Notes: a model not told the origin generated them from the sequence alone. A DNA stretch of 17,930 nt from TMED27 sp964350435 (GCA_964350435.1 CAYGJS010000036.1:1-17930); one strand, 5' to 3'. Counted from the first letter of the stretch, positions 1 through 7,941 are shown. A program made the numbers and translations.

Positions 1-1144
1 CTTTCGCATCCTCTCCCCTCCCCCTTGAAGGGGGAGGGTTAGGAGGAGGGTCAAAAAGAATATAACCAAGACCCGGTGCACCTTCACTTTGCGCCCAGGA
101 ATTCAGCTTGTCAAAGAAGCTGCGCGGTTGATCGGCAACATTCGGACACCGAATGGCGCGGACTACGCCGCCCTTTTCAATCGTGCCTTTGAACGCTTTA
201 AATTCCACATCATCGCGGGCAAAGACTTCCGTGACGTCTGTAATCACAAGCGGGTTGCGCAGGTCTGGCTTATCAGAGCCGTATTTCAGCATGGCTTCTT
301 TGTACGGAAGGCTTGGCAGCCAAATCACTTCGCGCTTTTCGCCAGTGAAGTCGGCATTTTCTTTGAACACCGCTTCGATCACGGGCTGGATGGTGTTATG
401 TACATCATCCTGCGTGACGAAGCTCATCTCGACATCGAGCTGGTAGAATTCGGCGAGGCGATCCGCGCGTCCGTCCTCATCACGGAAACAGGGGGCAATC
501 TGGAAATATTTATCAAAACCAGACATCATCAGAAGCTGCTTGAATTGCTGCGGCGCTTGCGGGAGAGCGTAGAATTTACCCGGGTGCAGGCGTGAGGGCA
601 CGAGGTAATCGCGCGCACCTTCCGGGCTGGAGGCCGTTAGAATAGGGGTTTGGAATTCTTGGAAGTCCTTGTCCCACATTTTTTTGCGGATGCCTGCAAT
701 CACGTTGTTGCGCAGGCGAATGTTCTTTTGCATTTTTTCACGGCGCAGATCGATATAGCGATGGCGCAGGCGGATTTCCTCGCCGGCCTGGTCTTCATCG
801 GCGACCTGAAACGGGATCACATCGGCTGCGCCTTGGAGCGTGACTTCGTTGATGAAGACTTCAACCTCACCCGTGGCCATTTTGGCGTTCACGGTTTCGG
901 GGGTTCTGGCCTTAACCTCACCGGTAATTGTGACAACGCTCTCGTTGCGCCATTTTTCGACCTCGGTCAGCAGGGCTGAGCCCTCCTCGATGACACATTG
1001 CGTCAGGCCATGCGTATCGCGCAGATCGATGAACAAAACCCCGCCATGATCGCGGATTTTGTGTATCCAGCCGGAAAGGCGGACAGTTTGACCGACAAGG
1101 TCTTTGCGGAGCGCGGCGCAGTTATGTGTTCTGAATGGATGCAT
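1..1144 (-). CDS. aspS: Aspartyl-tRNA synthetase, N-terminal part (cut by window edge)
   Basis: Class IIb synthetase that charges tRNA with aspartate in the cytoplasm. Read on the minus strand from ATG at 1144, preceded by GAGGT six bases upstream. About 381 codons are visible of the usual ~590; the C-terminal part lies beyond the left edge. The N-terminus (MHPFRTHNCAALR, then GWIHKIRDHGGVLFIDLRD) is the OB-fold anticodon-binding domain. Around 420-540 the frame reads YFQIAPCFRDEDGRADR then EFYQLDVEMSFV, the class II motif 2 region in the alphaproteobacterial form. Residues 343-362 (FFDKLNSWAQSEGAPGLGYI) belong to the bacterial-type insertion domain. The frame then reads LFDPPPNPPPSRGRGED before AK, where family members go almost directly to a GPIAK-like strand, so a GC-rich palindrome appears to be inserted in frame (see the repeat at 5-51). 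Alphaproteobacterial AspRS is often non-discriminating and paired with GatCAB; that is family knowledge, not tested here. Divergent from rnd. Confidence 0.95.
   Translation of the reverse strand, partial: MHPFRTHNCAALRKDLVGQTVRLSGWIHKIRDHGGVLFIDLRDTHGLTQCVIEEGSALLTEVEKWRNESVVTITGEVKARTPETVNAKMATGEVEVFINEVTLQGAADVIPFQVADEDQAGEEIRLRHRYIDLRREKMQKNIRLRNNVIAGIRKKMWDKDFQEFQTPILTASSPEGARDYLVPSRLHPGKFYALPQAPQQFKQLLMMSGFDKYFQIAPCFRDEDGRADRLAEFYQLDVEMSFVTQDDVHNTIQPVIEAVFKENADFTGEKREVIWLPSLPYKEAMLKYGSDKPDLRNPLVITDVTEVFARDDVEFKAFKGTIEKGGVVRAIRCPNVADQPRSFFDKLNSWAQSEGAPGLGYILFDPPPNPPPSRGRGEDAK
5..51. repeat. GC-rich palindromic element, short form, inside aspS
   Basis: The core is a perfect 11-base inverted repeat, 16-26 and 28-38 (CCCTCCCCCTT / AAGGGGGAGGG), flanked by further C- and G-rich bases (TTAGGAGGAGGG). 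On the aspS coding strand it gives CCTCCTCCTAACCCT followed by the hairpin, read in frame as D-PPPNPPPSRGRG-ED. The bases align with one arm of the longer element in alaS (13308-13409), which shares the order CCCTCC..CCTAACC / CCTCCC / GAGGGAGGGG. The borders are approximate because the rest of aspS is not visible. Confidence 0.75.
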
Positions 1145-1169
1145 TTTTTACCTCATTATTTCGTCAAAA

Positions 1170-1198
1170 GTTATAACCACCAAGACAACAAGGCACAA
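1170..1198 (-). promoter_or_regulatory. Candidate aspS promoter
   Basis: Reading on the minus strand, TTGTGC (1198-1193), a 17-base spacer and TATAAC (1175-1170) resemble a housekeeping promoter. The predicted start near 1163 would give a leader of about 20 bases that includes the GAGGT ribosome-binding site. Both hexamers overlap the left arm of the inverted repeat at 1171-1265. This is pattern recognition only. Confidence 0.4.
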
Positions 1199-1265
1199 AG
1201 GTTTTATTAAAAATGTTGAAAAAAAATAAAGAATGCTTGGTGTCAGTGTCACTTGGTGGTTAAAA
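1171..1265. repeat. Inverted repeat filling the aspS-rnd gap
   Basis: Outer arms AACCACCAAG (1175-1184) and CTTGGTGGTT (1252-1261) are perfectly complementary. Just inside, a second imperfect pairing joins ACAAGGCACAAAG-like sequence on the left with CTTGGTGTCAGTGTCA on the right. The centre (1201-1233) is A/T-rich. Copies made of CCACCAAG/ACAAGGCAC words look like a dispersed intergenic repeat rather than a single-gene operator, but only one copy lies in this window. It occupies almost the whole divergent gap. Confidence 0.6.
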
Positions 1266-1272
1266 GATTATC

Positions 1273-2430
1273 ATGCTGATATCCGATCAAAAGGTGCTGG
1301 AAGAGTTTTGCGCACCCTTGCATCAATGCGAATTTATTACCGTAGACACAGAGTTTCTGCGGGAAAAGACATATTACCCTAAGCTGTGCCTGATCCAGAT
1401 CAGTGACCCCGATGGACGCGCGGCAGCGGTCGACCCTCTGGCGCAGGGGATTGATTTATCTCCGGTTTATAATCTGTTGCTTGATAAGGCCGTGCTGAAG
1501 GTTTTTCATGCGGGGCGGCAGGATTTGGAGATTTTCTTTAACCTCACCGAGCGCGTGGTGACGCCTATTTTTGATACGCAAATTGCGGCGATGGTTTGCG
1601 GGCATGGTGATTCGGTCGGATATGAAAGTCTGGCGCGCAATATTTTGAATGTGCAGATTGATAAAAGTTCGCAGTTTACAGACTGGTCGCGCCGCCCTTT
1701 AAGCGAGAAGCAGCTGACCTATGCGCTGGGGGATGTCACGCATTTGATCGGCGTTTACAAAAGCCTGGCGGCGCAGCTTGAGAAACAGGGGCGCACCGCA
1801 TGGGTGTTTCAGGAAGAAGAAATTCTCAACGCGCCGGAGACCTATCAGGTTGATCCATATGAAACATGGAAGAGGATCAAGATCAGATCACCGAAGCCTA
1901 AGACTCTGGCGGCCTTGCGCGAGCTTGCGGCGTGGCGGGAAAAGCGCGCGCAGAGCCGCGATCTGCCCAAAACATGGGTGATGAAGGATGATACTCTGGC
2001 CGATATTGCAGGGCAAATGCCGCTGGATATGAACGCGTTGAAGCGCATTCGCAATATTCCCAAAGATGTGGCGGAGCGCAAAATGGGGCAGGAGATCCTT
2101 GAAATCCTGAGCGGCGTGGCCAAGAGTGATCCTGCTGGCTGGCCGAAGGTAGAGAAGAAAAAACCGCTCTCGCCGGCGGTATCGGCGACGATTGATATTT
2201 TGAAAATGCTTTTGAAAATTCAATGTGCGGATTACGGCGTGGCGGCCAAGCTGGTGGCGTCATCGGATGATATCGAGGCGATTGCGCTGAGCGATAAGGC
2301 GGAGGTTCCTGCGCTGAAAGGGTGGCGGTATGAGGTTTTCGGGCGCGATGCGCTGGCGCTTAAAAACGGACTCTTGGCGATTGGCCTTAAAGATTCTAAG
2401 ATTTTGAAATTCGATGTTAAAGACCTTTAA
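1273..2430 (+). CDS. rnd: Ribonuclease D
   Basis: 3'-to-5' exoribonuclease of the DEDDy family, used in tRNA 3'-end trimming and structured RNA turnover. The 385-residue length is normal. All five catalytic positions are visible: D25 and E27 (TVDTEFLREKTYYPKLCLIQ), D84 (FHAGRQDLEIFF), and Y150 with D154 (LTYALGDVTHLIG). An HRDC RNA-binding domain follows at about 211-280 (LRELAAWREKRAQ to RIRNIPKDVAERKMGQEIL). ATG at 1273 has no good Shine-Dalgarno sequence; the nearest purine-rich stretch belongs to the inverted repeat ending at 1261-1265. A weak TTGGTG-17-TTAAAA promoter (1237-1265) would start transcription at or next to the ATG. sixA follows after 15 bases and is probably co-transcribed. 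In many alphaproteobacteria rnd sits between ppx and aspS; here it keeps aspS as neighbour. Confidence 0.95.
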   Translation: MLISDQKVLEEFCAPLHQCEFITVDTEFLREKTYYPKLCLIQISDPDGRAAAVDPLAQGIDLSPVYNLLLDKAVLKVFHAGRQDLEIFFNLTERVVTPIFDTQIAAMVCGHGDSVGYESLARNILNVQIDKSSQFTDWSRRPLSEKQLTYALGDVTHLIGVYKSLAAQLEKQGRTAWVFQEEEILNAPETYQVDPYETWKRIKIRSPKPKTLAALRELAAWREKRAQSRDLPKTWVMKDDTLADIAGQMPLDMNALKRIRNIPKDVAERKMGQEILEILSGVAKSDPAGWPKVEKKKPLSPAVSATIDILKMLLKIQCADYGVAAKLVASSDDIEAIALSDKAEVPALKGWRYEVFGRDALALKNGLLAIGLKDSKILKFDVKDL

Positions 2431-2445
2431 GGAGCCAAAGACTCA

Positions 2446-2988
2446 ATGAAGCGTTTACTGCTTGCCCGCCATGCTCAGGCTCTGCCACAGCAAGATGGCA
2501 GGGATTTTGACCGCCCCTTAAGCCCGAAGGGTTTAGAGGATGCGGAGGCTCTTGGGAAATATATGGCGCGCAAGAAATACGCCCCTGATTTGATTTTGTG
2601 TTCGGGCGCGAAGCGCACCCGCAATACGCTCGAGCAAATCATTAACGGCTTTGAGGGCGGGTCATTTGAAACGCAATATTCAGACGCGATTTATGACACC
2701 AGCAAAGCGGGGCTTTTCAAGATGTTGCAAGAACTTGGCGCGCGGCATGATAGCGTGATGGTCATCGGCCATAACCCCACGATTTACGAGCTTTGCGCGT
2801 GGATGGCCGCGCAAGGGGCGGATAATTTCATGAACCGTTTGAGCGAAGGATATACGCCCGCAACGCTCAGCATCTTTGAATTTCCGATTGAGGATTGGGG
2901 CGATTTGAATCCGAATGACGGCAAGCTGGTGGAATATGCCGCGCCGATTGATTACAATACGCCGATGCGCCCGACGCGCTGGATGTAG
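2446..2988 (+). CDS. sixA: SixA-type phosphohistidine phosphatase
   Basis: Histidine phosphatase superfamily, branch 1, small stand-alone SixA type (180 residues). The phosphate-accepting motif is at the N-terminus (LLLARHAQA, catalytic H9 with R8), followed by DRPLSPKGLEDAEALGKYM, typical of SixA. SGAKRTRNT (53-60) supplies further phosphate-pocket arginines, and H109 in VIGHNPTIYEL is the second catalytic histidine. In E. coli SixA removes phosphate from a histidine phosphotransfer (HPt) domain, and later work also points to phosphotransferase-system proteins; the substrate here is unknown. A strong GGAG lies at 2431-2434, directly after the rnd stop, 11 bases before the ATG. The gene ends 8 bases from the convergent hdaA end with no room for a terminator. 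Related phosphatases on small molecules cannot be excluded. Confidence 0.85.
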   Translation: MKRLLLARHAQALPQQDGRDFDRPLSPKGLEDAEALGKYMARKKYAPDLILCSGAKRTRNTLEQIINGFEGGSFETQYSDAIYDTSKAGLFKMLQELGARHDSVMVIGHNPTIYELCAWMAAQGADNFMNRLSEGYTPATLSIFEFPIEDWGDLNPNDGKLVEYAAPIDYNTPMRPTRWM

Positions 2989-2996
2989 GCTCGCGC

Positions 2997-3689
2997 TTAA
3001 TCTTCCTGCATCTCCAGCAAAACATCGCGCATAAGGGGCACTGAGATCGGGCGTTTTTGCGACAGGGCTTTTTTGTCGGCAATTTCTACAATGTCCCTGG
3101 CGGCAACAAATGAGCGTTCCATGCGCGGCAGGATGTATTTCACCACATCATTGGACAGCGGTAATTGGCGGTCTGTAAAGAGCTTGATCAGCACAGAGCC
3201 AAGCAGGATATCATCGGGCGGTTTGATGGTGGCGAGCGGCGCGGCGCGCAGGCGTGAGGCCAGATCAGGGATGGCAAAGTCGCTTTGGGTCGGGGTCATG
3301 CGGGAGGTGACGAGGAGGCTCCGTCCCTCCTCCTTGAAGATATTATAAAGGTGGAACAGCGTCGCTTCGGCCTCTTCGGTGCCGATCCATAGATCAAGCC
3401 CATCAAAGACCAGTGCCTGCCCTGCGGCGGCGATTTGCTCGGCGGAGTATGAGATCAGCATTTCGGGCTTGATGGTTTCGGCTTTGACCTTTTTTTGCCA
3501 AACGGCGGCGAGGTGGCTTTTGCCGCTGGCGGCGGGGCCGCTGATGATGAGCACGGGCGCGGGCCAGTCAGGCCAGCGGTCAATCCAGTTTACGGCGTCT
3601 TTATTGCTGGGGCCGATCAGGAAGTCTTCACGCGCCAGAGCTGTGCGTCCGCTGAGGTTTAAGGGGATTTGCTGCGCTTTGCTGAGCAT
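2997..3689 (-). CDS. hdaA: HdaA, DnaA-related regulator of replication initiation
   Basis: AAA+ protein of the Hda/HdaA family, 230 residues. With the DNA-loaded sliding clamp it stimulates hydrolysis of DnaA-bound ATP and so prevents re-initiation. Visible features in order: a clamp-binding peptide at residues 7-12 (QIPLNL); DFLIGPSNKDAVNWIDRWPDW, a DnaA domain III-like start; Walker A at 51-58 (GPAASGKS); a Walker B-like strand (ALVFDGLDLW); a sensor strand (RSLLVTSRMTP); and an arginine-containing box (DLASRLRAAPLATI). There is no DnaA domain IV DNA-binding helix-turn-helix, which separates it from DnaA. The start overlaps the stop of the permease gene upstream (TAATG), suggesting translational coupling. 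The position after a DUF2066 gene and an AI-2E permease gene matches a common alphaproteobacterial arrangement. Confidence 0.88.
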   Translation of the reverse strand: MLSKAQQIPLNLSGRTALAREDFLIGPSNKDAVNWIDRWPDWPAPVLIISGPAASGKSHLAAVWQKKVKAETIKPEMLISYSAEQIAAAGQALVFDGLDLWIGTEEAEATLFHLYNIFKEEGRSLLVTSRMTPTQSDFAIPDLASRLRAAPLATIKPPDDILLGSVLIKLFTDRQLPLSNDVVKYILPRMERSFVAARDIVEIADKKALSQKRPISVPLMRDVLLEMQED

Positions 3690-4792
3690 TATTTTGTAGC
3701 CTTTTTCGACTTTGTCTCTTTTTCTTTGTGCTCTGCCTTTGTGCCCTTAAAATACGGACTGAGTTTGTATTGGGCTATGGTGAAGGCTAACAAGACACCC
3801 GCCACAGCGGCAACGGGGACAGCGATAAGCATCCCCAGAATGCCAAACAAACTCCCGCCCGCCAGCAAGGCGAAGAACACCCAAAGCGGGTGAAGCCCGA
3901 CGCTGTCACCCACCAGTTTGGGAGTCAGGATATTGCCCTCGATGAGCTGCCCTATGATGAAAATTGCGGCGATCATCCCTACAAACATAAGATCGCCGGA
4001 TTGAAACCACGCGACGAGGACACTGACGAACAGGCCTATGCCTGAGCCTACCATGGGAATAACAGAGAGAAGCCCGGCGCCAAGGCCAATCAGAAAACCA
4101 TAGTTGAGGCCGGCGATGCTGAGCGCGCTGGCGTAGGCAATCCCCAGAATCAGCGCGACGCTGATTTGCCCGCGGACGAAGCCGGAGATTTTTTTATCAA
4201 TCTGCGAGAGCAAATCCAGAATTGTTTTTTTGTGATCGCGCGGCAAAAGACTGTCCCCCCACTGAATAATATGCGGCCATTCTTTCATCATGAAATACGC
4301 GACTATCGGCATAAACACAATCACGGAGATCATATCAAAGGCCGCCTGTCCTCCTGCGGCAAGCCCTTGCAGGACACGCTGGGCGATATCGCCTGCGCTG
4401 CCGGCTTGGGATTTTAATAATGTCTTGATGTCTTCTGTGCCGTCAACGCCGAGCATCACAAGGGCTTTTTGGGTATAGGGTTCGGCATAGACGAGCGCCG
4501 AATCGATATAGCGCGGCAGATCTGCGGAAAGCTGGAGAGCCTGTTTGTAGAGAACCGGAGTGAGCACAGCGAAAAAGGCCGCCACGACCAAGAAGAACGC
4601 TCCGAGAATGAAGATCGAGGCGGGGCCGCGCGCAATTTTTATTTTCCCCAAGGCCGCGACCAACGGATTGAGGAGATAGGCCACAGCGATGCCAAGAACA
4701 AAGGGCATGAGAATCGATTTAAAAACGAAGATGAAGCCGAGAAGCCCGGCAAAGGCAAAGCCCCAAAAGATGAAATGATTGCGCAAGGTCAT
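3689..4792 (-). CDS. AI-2E transporter (PerM/YdiK) family membrane protein
   Basis: Inner-membrane protein of about 367 residues with roughly eight hydrophobic segments: two at the N-terminus (FIFWGFAFAGLLGFIFVFKS; LMPFVLGIAVAYLLNPLV), one at IFILGAFFLVVAAFFAVLTP, and the rest in the second half. The C-terminal half holds the family hallmarks: SGFVRGQISVALILGIAYA, the VPMVGS-like IPMVGSGIGL, IEGNILTPKLVGDSVGLHPLW, and ILGMLIAVPVAAV. Family members export small molecules or act as Na+/H+ antiporters; the substrate here cannot be read. The frame is open to 4861, but ATG at 4792 is preferred because AGGGG lies just upstream, the upstream gene stops at 4803, and the first membrane segment begins right after this methionine. 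The charged C-terminus (KAEHKEKETKSKKATK) should be cytoplasmic. Confidence 0.88.
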   Translation of the reverse strand: MTLRNHFIFWGFAFAGLLGFIFVFKSILMPFVLGIAVAYLLNPLVAALGKIKIARGPASIFILGAFFLVVAAFFAVLTPVLYKQALQLSADLPRYIDSALVYAEPYTQKALVMLGVDGTEDIKTLLKSQAGSAGDIAQRVLQGLAAGGQAAFDMISVIVFMPIVAYFMMKEWPHIIQWGDSLLPRDHKKTILDLLSQIDKKISGFVRGQISVALILGIAYASALSIAGLNYGFLIGLGAGLLSVIPMVGSGIGLFVSVLVAWFQSGDLMFVGMIAAIFIIGQLIEGNILTPKLVGDSVGLHPLWVFFALLAGGSLFGILGMLIAVPVAAVAGVLLAFTIAQYKLSPYFKGTKAEHKEKETKSKKATK

Positions 4793-4802
4793 TCTTTGCC
4801 CC

Positions 4803-6044
4803 CTAAAAATTCGCGCTATAGGGCATATTTTCGGCTGGCGCGGAAGGAGACGAGCTTGCACCGTAGGATTTCTGATACGCGGAAGGTGATCCGTAAGGAC
4901 TTCTTGGCCGCCCGAAAGACAAGTCGTAAATCACATTCGGCGCATCCAGCATGCCGCCGCCTTGATAGCGCGAGGGGTCTTGATATTGCGGGGCGCTGAG
5001 GGTCAGGCCTGATTGTTGCAGCGCGAGTTTCAAAAGATCCACCGCGCCGTCAAAGCGAAGCTCTATATAGGCTTCACGCGGGGACAGGGCTTTAATGCTC
5101 AGCTCTCTTACCGCAGAGGTGCGGGTCACGGCCTCACGGATGGTGGACCATTCGTTTAAGGACTTAAAGCGCGCTCTGGCTTGGACAACGCCTGCGGCGC
5201 GCTCCTGAGGCTTTACGGCGGCGATTTTTTTCCAATCTTCGCGCAAGGCGGCTTTTACTTTTGCCACCGCAAGCCTATAGGTCATATCGGTGTTTTGCCC
5301 CGCCAGCGGTTCTTGCACAATCTGATGCGCGTATTCGGGGCGGCTTCGGTCTGTGCGGTAAAGTTCTACGCCCAAGCCCCCGTTGGCGGAGGGTTTGGCA
5401 ATCGCAATCACGGCTTCTTTGGCGTTATAGCGCTCAAGCATGGAGGCCAGAGCCTGCGGGCTGTAGGTTAAGGCTTCATCGTCACCGACATCTTGGACAT
5501 CGGAAAGATCGCCAATCGGCAGCACCAAAGGCACAAGGCCTTGATCGTGGTTTGCGGATGTCCAAGCCTGCATCCATTGATTTTGCGGCGACCAGAGCTG
5601 GGTCGCGCCGCCCTGATCTATAAAGGGGAGAATCAGCATCGGCGCGCTGGCGGTGGTGGTGACCGGGGCACCCTGTTCGCCGAACAGGCTTGCGGCCGCG
5701 CGTTCCTTAAACCGGATTTTATAGGTTCCCTTGTAACGCTTGCTGGCGAGTTTTTCGTTGCTAACCTCAAAATCCTGAATAAGACGCGAGATTTTGTTGG
5801 CGGGGGGCGGGACGAAGCTTGCGGCGGCGTCTTCAGACAGCATCCGCTTGGTCAGTTCCTCGAAAGCCTTCACTTGCGCCTGCTCAAAGGCTTGCTCACG
5901 CGCTTTGATCGCGTTTTCGGCAGTGACGTCAATTTCAATATTTTCAATTGTAAAAAGGCTGTCATCCGCGTATAGCTTTGGCGACACTACAAGTAACGCA
6001 CCACAAAAGATGATCGTGAGAACTGCGGTCAATAGTCGGGTCAT
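4803..6044 (-). CDS. DUF2066-containing exported protein
   Basis: A 413-residue protein of unknown function that matches the DUF2066 type. The N-terminus is a signal peptide (basic MTR, hydrophobic LLTAVLTIIFCGALLVV, likely cut after KLYA). The mature part starts with FTIENIEIDVTAENAIKAREQAFEQAQ, the characteristic opening of the domain. The last 40 residues are low-complexity (SPYGSPSAYQKSYGASSSPSAP), perhaps an unfolded tail. The start has AGGA about ten bases upstream. It heads the operon DUF2066-permease-hdaA, with 10 bases before the permease ATG. The same trio recurs beside purM in alphaproteobacteria, so a functional link is plausible but unknown; the protein probably acts in the periplasm or at the outer membrane. 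Confidence 0.8.
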   Translation of the reverse strand: MTRLLTAVLTIIFCGALLVVSPKLYADDSLFTIENIEIDVTAENAIKAREQAFEQAQVKAFEELTKRMLSEDAAASFVPPPANKISRLIQDFEVSNEKLASKRYKGTYKIRFKERAAASLFGEQGAPVTTTASAPMLILPFIDQGGATQLWSPQNQWMQAWTSANHDQGLVPLVLPIGDLSDVQDVGDDEALTYSPQALASMLERYNAKEAVIAIAKPSANGGLGVELYRTDRSRPEYAHQIVQEPLAGQNTDMTYRLAVAKVKAALREDWKKIAAVKPQERAAGVVQARARFKSLNEWSTIREAVTRTSAVRELSIKALSPREAYIELRFDGAVDLLKLALQQSGLTLSAPQYQDPSRYQGGGMLDAPNVIYDLSFGRPRSPYGSPSAYQKSYGASSSPSAPAENMPYSANF

Positions 6045-6059
6045 AAATGCGATCCTGCC

Positions 6060-6088
6060 TTACGTGAGTGAAGAAATCTTGTTATAAA
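6060..6088 (+). promoter_or_regulatory. Candidate purM promoter
   Basis: TTACGT (6060-6065), a 17-base spacer and TATAAA (6083-6088) lie in the gap divergent from the DUF2066 operon and would give a leader of about 30 bases. The -35 box is weak. No purine riboswitch-like structure is apparent in the short leader. Confidence 0.3.
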
Positions 6089-6123
6089 CGTCAAACGCAA
6101 AATTTTGAAGCAGAAATAAAAAT

Positions 6124-7149
6124 ATGACCGAGAATGCCTATAAAAATGCCGGAGTGGATATCGAAGCTGCCGCTGATCTGGTTGAAAATATCAAACCCCA
6201 TATCAAGAAAACCATGCGCAGCGGCGTGATGAGTAATATTGGCGGGTTTGGCGCGCTGTTTGATCTTAAGGCCACGGGTTACATAGACCCTGTTTTAGTG
6301 TCGGGGACTGATGGTGTGGGCACGAAGATTAAACTGGCGATTGATCACGGGCGGCATGATACAATCGGCATTGACGCGGTGGCGATGTGCGTGAATGACA
6401 TTGTCGTGCAGGGCGCGGAGCCTTTGTTCTTCCTCGATTATTTCGCCACTGGCAAGCTGGATACGGCTGTGGCGGAGGCCGTCATTAAAGGCGTGGCCAG
6501 GGGTTGCGAGCTCTCGGGCTGCGCGCTGATTGGCGGGGAGACGGCAGAGATGCCGGGGCTATATGCTGACGGCGATTATGATCTGGCGGGTTTTAGCGTC
6601 GGCGCGGTGGAGCGTGAGAATATGATTACAGGCGCGCGAATCCGCGAGGGGGACGTGATTTTGGGGCTGGCCTCCAGCGGTTTACATTCAAACGGGTTTT
6701 CATTGGTGCGGAAGATTTTGGAAAAGGCGGGGCCTTATGATCTGGATGTGCTTCTTGAGCCGACGCGGCTTTACGTGAAACCAATATTGCGCGTGCTGAA
6801 CGATTTACCCCATGCGATTACCGGGATGGCGCATATTACGGGCGGCGGATTGATTGAAAATGTGCCGCGCGTTTTGCCCGATGGCTTATGTGCGGAGATT
6901 GATTGTAGCGCGTGGAATTTGCCGCCTGTGTTTAAATGGTTGATTGAGATGGGGAATTTGAAGCCGTCTGATATGGGTATGACCTTGAATGCGGGGATTG
7001 GCATGGTTGTGATTTGTCAGGCGGATAAAGCTGAAAGCATTAAAACGCATTTTGAGGCGAGTGGTGAAACCGTTTATCAAATTGGTGAAATCACTGTGAA
7101 TGCAGATCCGATCATCCTTAAAAATGCTGATACCGCTTGGGCATGTTGA
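6124..7149 (+). CDS. purM: Phosphoribosylformylglycinamidine cyclo-ligase (AIR synthetase)
   Basis: Fifth step of purine synthesis: ATP-dependent ring closure of FGAM to AIR in the cytoplasm. The 341-residue length is normal. Family features: YKNAGVDIEAAADLVENIK at the start, the FGALFDL segment, the ATP-site loop SGTDGVGTKIKLA (60-72), AMCVNDIVVQGAEPLFFLDY, GCALIGGETAEMPGLY, GLASSGLHSNGFSLVRKI, and AHITGGGLIENVPRVLP. The stop overlaps the start of purN by 7 bases, so the two are translationally coupled, as is common in bacteria. Confidence 0.97.
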   Translation: MTENAYKNAGVDIEAAADLVENIKPHIKKTMRSGVMSNIGGFGALFDLKATGYIDPVLVSGTDGVGTKIKLAIDHGRHDTIGIDAVAMCVNDIVVQGAEPLFFLDYFATGKLDTAVAEAVIKGVARGCELSGCALIGGETAEMPGLYADGDYDLAGFSVGAVERENMITGARIREGDVILGLASSGLHSNGFSLVRKILEKAGPYDLDVLLEPTRLYVKPILRVLNDLPHAITGMAHITGGGLIENVPRVLPDGLCAEIDCSAWNLPPVFKWLIEMGNLKPSDMGMTLNAGIGMVVICQADKAESIKTHFEASGETVYQIGEITVNADPIILKNADTAWAC

Positions 7150-7730
7150 AGCTAGCCGTATTCATTTCGGGGAGTGGAAGTAATCTTCAGGCTTTGATTG
7201 ACGCCTGCGCTGCGCCAGATTATCCCGCGCAGATAGAAGTCGTGATTTCCAATCGCCCGGACGCGTTCGGTTTGGAGCGGGCAAAGGCGGCCGGAATTGA
7301 GACAGCCGTGGTCGATCATAAAGATTTCGGCAGCCGCGCTGAATTCGAGGCCGCGATCAGCCTGGAGCTGGAGGGGCGCGGAATTGATTTGATTTGTCTG
7401 GCGGGATTTATGCGGATTTTGACTGCGGATTTCATCGCGCAGTGGCCTAAAAAGATCATCAATACACATCCATCCTTGCTGCCGAAGTTCGGCGGCGCGG
7501 GCATGTATGGGGAACATGTGCATCGGGCTGTGATTGATGCGGGCGAAAAAATCAGCGGATGCAGCATACATTTTGTTATTCCCGAGGTCGATCAGGGGCC
7601 GGTCATTTTGCAAAAAACTGTAAAGGTTTTGGACAATGACACGCCCGAAACCTTGGCGGGGCGGGTGATTGAACAAGAGCATATCGCCTATCCCGAGGCG
7701 GTTTACAAAATTGCGCAAAGTCGGGCTTGA
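7143..7730 (+). CDS. purN: Phosphoribosylglycinamide formyltransferase (GART)
   Basis: Third step of purine synthesis: transfer of a formyl group from 10-formyl-tetrahydrofolate to GAR. 195 residues from ATG at 7143; an upstream in-frame TTG at 7137 is less likely. The phosphate loop SGSGSNLQAL (9-18) and the three catalytic positions are present: N107 and H109 in NTHPSLLPKF, and D150 in PEVDQGPVIL. A short extra stretch (GGAGMYGEHVHRAVID) follows the catalytic loop, as in many alphaproteobacterial and mitochondrial-type enzymes. Overlaps the purM stop by 7 bases. Confidence 0.96.
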   Translation: MLKLAVFISGSGSNLQALIDACAAPDYPAQIEVVISNRPDAFGLERAKAAGIETAVVDHKDFGSRAEFEAAISLELEGRGIDLICLAGFMRILTADFIAQWPKKIINTHPSLLPKFGGAGMYGEHVHRAVIDAGEKISGCSIHFVIPEVDQGPVILQKTVKVLDNDTPETLAGRVIEQEHIAYPEAVYKIAQSRA

Positions 7731-7787
7731 AATTGCCTGCATTTTTAGGTGTAATCAGATCAGGATAATATTGAAGGATACTCAATC

Positions 7788-7940
7788 ATGGCCAATCAGA
7801 AACCCGTTGAAGCGAGCGCCGCAGAGATGAAACACGCCGAAGACCTCTGGGGTCATTTCATCTTGGCCGGAAAAATTACGGTTGTGATTTGCGCGGTCGT
7901 TCTTCTGGGGCTTGCGGTGGCCTTCGTGCCGTTTTCTTAA
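7788..7940 (+). CDS. Small aa3-type cytochrome c oxidase subunit IV-like protein
   Basis: A 50-residue protein. The start is supported by GAAGGA (7773-7778), nine bases before the ATG. The soluble N-terminal half (MANQKPVEASAAEMKHAEDL) is followed by WGHFILAGKITV and one membrane helix (ICAVVLLGLAVAFV). This layout (short charged lead, amphipathic W/F-x-GF-like turn, a K, then one helix) is that of the bacterial aa3-type oxidase subunit IV family of alphaproteobacteria, small single-helix proteins associated with the cytochrome oxidase complex. Oxidase structural genes are not nearby, and small single-helix proteins are easy to over-assign, so the gene is secure but the family is moderate. 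Confidence 0.7.
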   Translation: MANQKPVEASAAEMKHAEDLWGHFILAGKITVVICAVVLLGLAVAFVPFS

Positions 7941-7941
7941 G

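Noticed and set aside
89..1210. Several plus-strand frames across 89-1210
   Set aside because: All lie opposite aspS or run through the divergent inverted repeat; the minus strand shows clear AspRS motifs.
1145..1272. T-box or amino-acid-responsive leader for aspS
   Set aside because: The predicted leader is only about 20 bases, and no T-box-like conserved sequence is present.
7152..7742. Minus-strand open frame opposite purN (196 codons)
   Set aside because: It lies fully antisense to a conserved PurN with all catalytic residues, and its product shows no family features.
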